Assembly: GCF_047948215.1 (NCBI RefSeq)
Contig: NC_134461.1
Span: 89,338,245-89,402,244, forward strand
Length of the DNA: 64,000 nt
Source of the DNA: Lycorma delicatula
Taxonomy: Eukaryota > Arthropoda > Insecta > Hemiptera > Fulgoridae
Direction of reading: 5' to 3'
Shown here: positions 58,325 to 64,000 of the stretch, piece by piece
Numbering within the stretch: position 1 is the first letter of the stretch
Layout of the letters: each line of letters starts with the position of its first letter
The notes under the pieces: model-generated
What the model was told of the DNA's origin: nothing
The model's input: only the letters and a program-made list of their open reading frames with translations
Databases searched by the model: none
Made by a program: the position numbers and the translations under genes

Positions 58325-58450
58325 TACAAAATGTGTTGAACAATTGGTATAATGGTTAGCTTACTGGCTTCTAAATCAGCCAGACTAAGGTTTAATTTCT
58401 GGACAGGTGAAGAGATATTTCTTCAACTATCATTTACGCCACCATATCTT
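58325..58450 (+). repeat. tRNA-like repeat
   Basis: 'ttggtataatggttagctta' with 'aggtttaatttctgg' resembles the A and B boxes of a tRNA-derived SINE of a different family from the main one. It has no acceptor stem pairing, so it is not a tRNA gene. Confidence 0.4.
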
Positions 58451-58799
58451 TCTTTTAAAAATATTTGCATTACTTGTCTTAAATCATAATTCAAGGAGAA
58501 GCTAGTTTACTTATTAAGAGAAATGCTTTCTTCAGATCATATGCACAATTATTATTTTCAGTGACTAATAATATGATGAAAACTGACTACAAGTCACTTT
58601 TCACTGTTCACCTGAACACTGCTGGATAGACTTAATGCCACTTTTTATGAAAAGATGTGTACTTGGTATTTCTAAAGACTAAAGATGGGTATTTGCTATT
58701 TATAAAAACTAGAATATTGTGTATTCTTTTTGTTGTAATTGATCTATAAAATATGCTTTTAATCTTCTTTATTTTATTTTATTTTTTTATTTGTTTAAC

Positions 58800-58905
58800 T
58801 TCTGTGATCACTGTTAGGTAATGCTTCAGAGGATGAGATGGATGACAATGTAGCGTGTGAAAATGCCATGCCTAACCGGGATTCGACCCGGTTGTTTAAA
58901 AATTA
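58800..58905. repeat. SINE fragment with tRNA-like B box
   Basis: 'aatgcttcagaggatgaga' and 'gccatgcctaaccgggattc' with 'gacccgg'. 'gccatgcctgaccgggg' is also found near 1280. Probably the end of another retroposed family in antisense. Confidence 0.4.
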
Positions 58906-58972
58906 ATAAAGCAACTTTTAAAAGCATTGGAAAATGTTATTCTAATGCTTAACTTAGTTTTTGTATTTTTAG

Positions 58973-59067
58973 GTCAAAAGAGAAAAACTGCATTTCTTGA
59001 TTTACTCATTGATTACAGTTTAACTGATGAGGAAATAAGTAATCAAGTTAACACATTTGTGTTTGTT
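58973..59067 (+). pseudogene. CYP4-type P450, exon before the I-helix motif
   Basis: Acceptor 'tgtatttttag' and donor GTT|GTAAGT (59068). It encodes QKRKTAFLDLLIDY and then SLTDEEISNQVNTFVF. In CYP4 enzymes the same place reads 'R...AFLDLLL......s.eeI..EVDTFMFEGHDTT'. CYP4 enzymes are ER-bound monooxygenases of lipids and xenobiotics. The exon itself is intact, but it stops just before the EGHDTT oxygen-binding motif, and the following pieces are damaged. Confidence 0.75.
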
Positions 59068-59245
59068 GTAAGTTATTCTTTTAATATGTTACATTTATTA
59101 AGATAATTTCAAAAATATATTCATATAGTAAGAAATTTTTTCATGATTGATGTTTGGAACAGCAGCATTTTGGGACATTAAGGTATCTCCTTAAGCACAG
59201 TCCTAGTATACCGTATGACTTGGCTAATTCTTATATCCTTCTACT

Positions 59246-59311
59246 TATGATACTTCTACTTCTGCGATAGGTTTTGCTATCTATTGTCTGATGAAATACC
59301 CAGAAGTGCAG
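59246..59311 (+). pseudogene. CYP4-type P450, I-helix piece
   Basis: Encodes YDTSTSAIGFAIYCLMKYPE and VQ, then donor CAG|GTAAGA. This is the continuation of the I-helix (GHDTT...I...Y.L..HPEVQ). The acid-Thr pair is kept, but His is Tyr, and the codons for the preceding Glu-Gly and a splice acceptor are not visible. In frame, the upstream sequence meets a TAA at about 59225. Either a very unusual acceptor is used or the exon start has been lost. Confidence 0.7.
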
Positions 59312-62300
59312 GTAAGATAGTTATTGTTTTCCTCATTATTTTAAAATTACTTTTATCATCAAAAAAAATAATGTAACTTTCCGTAAATAAATGAAAATCA
59401 AATGACAAAACAAAACAGTTAGTGACAACATTAAAATAATCTAATAAGAACTACATACCTACAATTTACAATAAAAAAAAATTAATAATTAAACAAAATA
59501 CCCTATCAGTTATAATATATAAAACAGATAAAATATTAAATTAATTAAAATAAATCAAAGTATTTGTTACAGAGTTTTTTTTTATAAAATAAAATAGGAA
59601 AACTAAGTTGTAAAAAATGCCATTTAGGTATTGAATAAAGTTTAAAAAAAATGTTAATCAAAGCTTAAAAAGCATACACGTATGACAAACTAAAGACAAA
59701 TTACTCAAATCATATAAAAAACTACAAACACTCCTTTTTCTAAAAGAGAAGTTACAATGTTACAAGTAACACTAATAACAGTGTAACTTGTAACAATGCT
59801 ACAAGTTAATAATAGCAAATTTAAATCTCATATAGTAAAAAAATCAGACAATGAAAGTACAATAAATCAACTATTAAAATAAACATATTATTCTTTGAAC
59901 ATTTTATTATTAGTACTATTGTTTTTTGATAGATAGCATTATTCCAGAAGTACTTAATGTTTAACTACAATTGGAAATCATGCACTACAATATTTGATTG
60001 AATAAAATAAGTGTGTTTAAAAACTATGAAAAAGTAATTAATAACCATGAAAATAAAAATCTTAACAACATAATTCCAATCAGAGTTGCTTATAATTAAA
60101 ATTATATTTAATTTAACGATAAATTCTGTAATATACAACTGATGGTTTACCTATGGTTTCACCAATTTCAACAGTAATGTCTGAAATAAGTTTAAAATAA
60201 CAGTAATATAAGGTGTGTAGAATGTTTTAAAAATATTCTGCTACAAGCTAGATAAATATTGAGGGTCTTTCTATAACTAAAAACACAAATAGCTGTGGAG
60301 ACAAAACAGTAGGTAAGGGGGTTATGAAGATACTTTCAAAACATTAAGTTGATTTGACTTTTAAACTATAATATTTTTACATTTTCACAGTTTTTCACAT
60401 TTTATTTTACAGAAAACTGATGTTACAAATACTTCTGTTTGATTTATTTTGATTAATTAATTTAATCTTTTTTCTCTTTTATATACTATTACTGGTTACA
60501 TATTTTGTTTAAATACTATGACTTTTAATCAGCTGCCTGAGTAAAATTGTTTTGTTTATAACCTCTAATTTTTTTTTATGAAAAAACAGATATTGAAGGC
60601 ACCCTGAAAATGCATTCCTCAATATGAAATGAGAAAGTTAAGGTAGAATATTTTCTTTGAATTTTTATTGCTTAGATGAATTCATAGTTTATACAATTTT
60701 CTTCAAAATATATTGAAATGAACCTTTCGCTTCAGTTGTACTCTTGTTTAACTGATAATATTTAGCTGATAGATTTCATAAATTTGTCTATGAAATTTAA
60801 TAACATGTATTTTGTAATCAAGAAGTGAATTATACAGCTTGAACTTGCTAGTTGGTAGAATTATTTACATTAGCTCTCAGTATAAATTTTATTGTGCATC
60901 TTAACAAGTATGAGTGCAGTAGCTGATCCAACGACAGACTTCTGCTAGACACAAACACAACAAACAACATAAACACATATCTTGATGCTGAGAATAAATT
61001 ACATTGAATTAAATTCACCTTAAAAATTGTTCTTCATATTTTCATACCTCTAGATTCTATTTTTATTGTCATGATATTTACTAATTAATATAAACAATAA
61101 TATTTAATACCCCTTTCACCAAATTCATGATTTATTATACACTGATACTAAAAGAAATATTAATTTTTAAAAAAAGTTGTAAATTTTTTATCACATTGTT
61201 TTTCTGAAATTAAATAATATGGTTTGTTTTCTATTCGTTCTCAAATTTGTTTTCTAACCTTCGTTTAATTCATTACATTTAATCATATCGATCTAAGTAG
61301 ATAAACAACTGTGTTTTTTACATTTTCTATCCCATGACTATACTATGTTAAAAATAATTTAATTTACCTTGTCCAAATGTAGCTTGGGTATCTGCTGTGT
61401 TTAAACCCGTTATAAGTGACCAGGGTTATACTGGAGCTTATTTACAAAAAATGTTATTTTCTTTAATGTTTCCTGAATTTGTATGAACAAAGGAATGGTT
61501 CTGGAATGGTTGTCTGTAGCATGATGATAGTATTCTACTAAAGGGTTATTTTTATTCTGATGTCAGTTGCAGTTCTTTTTAAGGCACCTGTTTTTAAACT
61601 ATTTCAAGAGCATCATGATAATTCTAGTGCTGAGGGCAAAGTAGATAATACTGAAGCTATGTTCTGATAAAGGGCATTCCAAGCATGGAAAAGAAAAAAG
61701 AAAGGAAACTGGTACTTTCCTGAATGTGACATTGGACTTAGCATGCCAGAATGCTTCAAAATTTATCACACAAAGTGATAAATTAAGTAATTTTTTTTCT
61801 AATGTAAAACTATATGGATTTTATGCATTAATTAAAATACAAATAATAAGAAAGCTTATAATTAATCCTAATTATATCTGCTTTATAATATTCAACTGAA
61901 GGCAGTTTGGTAGTATGAGTTCAGTGTTTATTAACATTTAACTGTAACAGATTAGAAATATCTATGGTAAGAACACTAGTCAAAAAATTCAATTTTCTAA
62001 AACTTTTCCATCTACTTATTCAACTAGATCACTCCTTAATAGATCTCTGTTTACAGTGATTATTTGTGTAGATTTTATTAAAATTAATAACAATCCCTTA
62101 TCTTTACTATTTGCTGAATTTCACAAATTCATAATTTGGCAGCACAAAAAACCCCTTTTTGCAATTTTTGCAAAAAATTGAATAGTAGGCCAGATTTACC
62201 TGAATAGTTTATTTTTGCAGCCATCATTAACCATTATTATACGAAAGCAAACAGTAGTCAGTCAACTAAATATCTGATAGTTGCTTTATGAATCTGTTGA

Positions 62301-63133
62301 AGCTTTTTAAAAACAAAGAAAAAATAATTTTTAGAAACTATTTGAAAAGCATCTTTTGCAAAAAGGTATAGTGTGTTTAGTATGTATATATTTATTGCTA
62401 TTGCTTTCCATATTCAACAAAAAATCACTGAATTCAATGTGTATGTGTGTACACGTTTTGTCTCAGATTTTGATTTTGGATAGCACAATCATTAATGATC
62501 GTAACAGTGTAAGCTGTTGAGTTGGTTCAAAGGCACTATTGTAAGGTATACTAAAATGCATAAAACGTATAAATATAAATTTTGTAAATCAAGTGTAAGA
62601 GCCCAAAATGGCAGAAAAACAAACATAGTAATAATTGAAAAATAAAATGTCTTAGAATTGCCAAATCACAAGATAAATTAATTGTATTAACTTAAATGAA
62701 TGTAATATCCCAATAGAGATTTATTAAAACAAACTCATTTTCACCACCTATAGATTTAAAAAAAAAAATTAAGTTAAAAATACGAAAAATGTTTAACTTT
62801 TTAATTCTAATAGTAATTGAAAATGAACAAACATCATATAAGACTGTAAATTATGATTAACATACAGATTGAGTACTGATTTCATTGACTAATAACTTTG
62901 ATAGAAATGAATTAATAATTGAGAGAACAGTAATAATAGTAATAATAATGATGAACGAATATTCATTTGAAAAAGTCTTACTAGACTTTTCATTGATAAC
63001 TAGTTAATATATATAATGAATGGTATATGGTATTTATTTATACTCATATGTAGGCATATTATTTTTTTCAATATTTTATTTCAGCATAATACATCTTACC
63101 AAAAGGGTGTTCAGTTAATTTATTTTTATATAG
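59312..63133. other. AT-rich intron-like sequence
   Basis: The exon for the P450 K-helix (ExxR) was searched for by eye and not found. No named repeat is recognised. The gap of 3.8 kb would be the intron of the P450 relic, or the exon was deleted. Confidence 0.4.
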
Positions 63134-63260
63134 ACTTTTTTGTAATCCAGAACTGTTACCAGATCCTGAAGTTTATAATCCAAATAGATTTTTACCTGAA
63201 AAAATTGAAGGAAGAAATCCTTTTGCATATTGTCCTTTTAGTAGAAAAGAAATTGTATTG
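63134..63260 (+). pseudogene. CYP4-type P450, meander and heme-region exon with frameshift
   Basis: After 'tttttatatag' it encodes CNPELLPDPEVYNPNRFLPE and KIEGRNPFAYCPFS, matching the CYP4 '.R.PE.FPDPE.F.P.RFLPE...GR.PYAY.PFSAGPRNCIG'. Directly after PFS the frame fails: the next codons read RKEIVL, while codons for RNCIG, which include the heme-ligand Cys, are present in another frame. The pattern fits a net loss of 4 nt in the Ala-Gly-Pro segment. The shifted frame runs into a stop after two or three codons. This marks the copy as non-functional. Confidence 0.8.
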
Positions 63261-64000
63261 GTATGTAAAATTTATATCTAGTTATTTTGTGTTTAATACC
63301 TTTGCCAGTGTAACAGAACATACTCATTCCTTTGAGTATCATGCCTGTGATCCTACTGTAAGCTACACCTCAGGCAGATTTTTACAAAAATAACAAATTT
63401 TTTTTTTAATTTTCAAAGAAAATACATTTCTTTACCAATCACGTTAATTTTTTTTAATGAAATGGCAATTTTATTATATGAAAAAATTTTCTATAAGGAA
63501 ATAATGAATGATGTATTTGGGTTTTTTTATTGTAATGACACTTATTTATTATTGCATTTTTCATTCAGAAACCTTAAATAATACTGGCATGAGTCTTCTG
63601 AAATTTATGTTGGTAAAAAAAAGGAACAATCACATTAATATAAATAATTCTTGACAATATTATTCAGATCTGCATCATTAAACATTCAAAATCTAATGAA
63701 TGAATCATGATATAATAAACACAAAGAACTGACTTCATAATGATTCATTTAAATACTCATGTTTGAGCATGTTTAATGCTAGCAAATATAACACCAACTA
63801 TTATGACCTATTGTGTTAATGTGTGCAACACTATCTTCACATAGTGCTTAAGACATTGCTTTATTAAATTTGATGTCTACCAGAAGCATACAGCAGTATC
63901 TGGACATAGTATCTTATACTTTGTTTTAATTTAATAATTAGGATGTAACTTTACATCAAAGGAATGCAGCACTATTAGGATGTAGTGTTTTTAAAATAAA
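63261..64000. other. AT-rich, nothing recognised
   Basis: No further P450 exon is recognised up to the end of the window. Confidence 0.4.

Noticed and set aside
58325..58450. Possible tRNA gene
   Set aside because: A- and B-box-like words are present, but acceptor and anticodon stems do not pair and no mature 3' end is visible; a tRNA-derived repeat is more likely.
63016..63393. 125-codon plus-strand frame
   Set aside because: Overlaps the P450 exon in a different frame; AT-rich chance frame without homology.

Overview
The window looks like nuclear DNA of an insect, most probably a hemipteran (inference from repeat content and gene families; species not determined). It is AT-rich and intron-dominated. 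It holds many degraded transposable elements, tRNA-derived SINEs and simple repeats. There are no operons, no rRNA and no intact tRNA gene. Few open frames exceed 100 codons, and the longest ones are reverse transcriptase, not host genes.

The main host gene is a gustatory-receptor-like (Gr) gene on the plus strand. I assembled it from eight short exons spread over about 30 kb (2931-32812). All seven introns are GT-AG, the reading phase is consistent throughout, there is no internal stop, and the model is 435 aa. The last exon carries a variant of the Gr TYhhhhhQ signature in TM7. Most of the 30 kb is intron filled with mobile elements: several non-LTR retrotransposon families, a Tigger/pogo transposon with TA target duplication and a SINE nested inside it, a TTAA-flanked MITE-like element also carrying a SINE, and a foldback element.

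From 33 to 43 kb there are two antisense SINEs and fragments of an HTH-DDE transposase. A 1.2 kb degenerate CTAG-rich 10-bp satellite follows. Next is a long AT-rich stretch, then two plausible 3'-terminal exons (42221-43008) of a gene I cannot identify. From 43 to 58 kb the window is repeats: a long inverted-repeat element, a MITE, a decayed hAT transposase, a perfect 110-bp tandem duplication, a GC-rich 160-bp minisatellite, a second HTH-DDE transposase remnant, an R1-type LINE in head-to-head halves, and a gypsy-type integrase fragment.

The right end (58.97-63.26 kb) holds three exon-like pieces of a CYP4-type cytochrome P450. They appear to be a pseudogene: the I-helix piece has no visible acceptor, no K-helix exon was found, and a small deletion shifts frame inside the heme-binding signature. 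I found no convincing novel multi-gene system. The most useful results are the Gr gene model, the P450 relic, the unidentified terminal exons, and several structured repeats.
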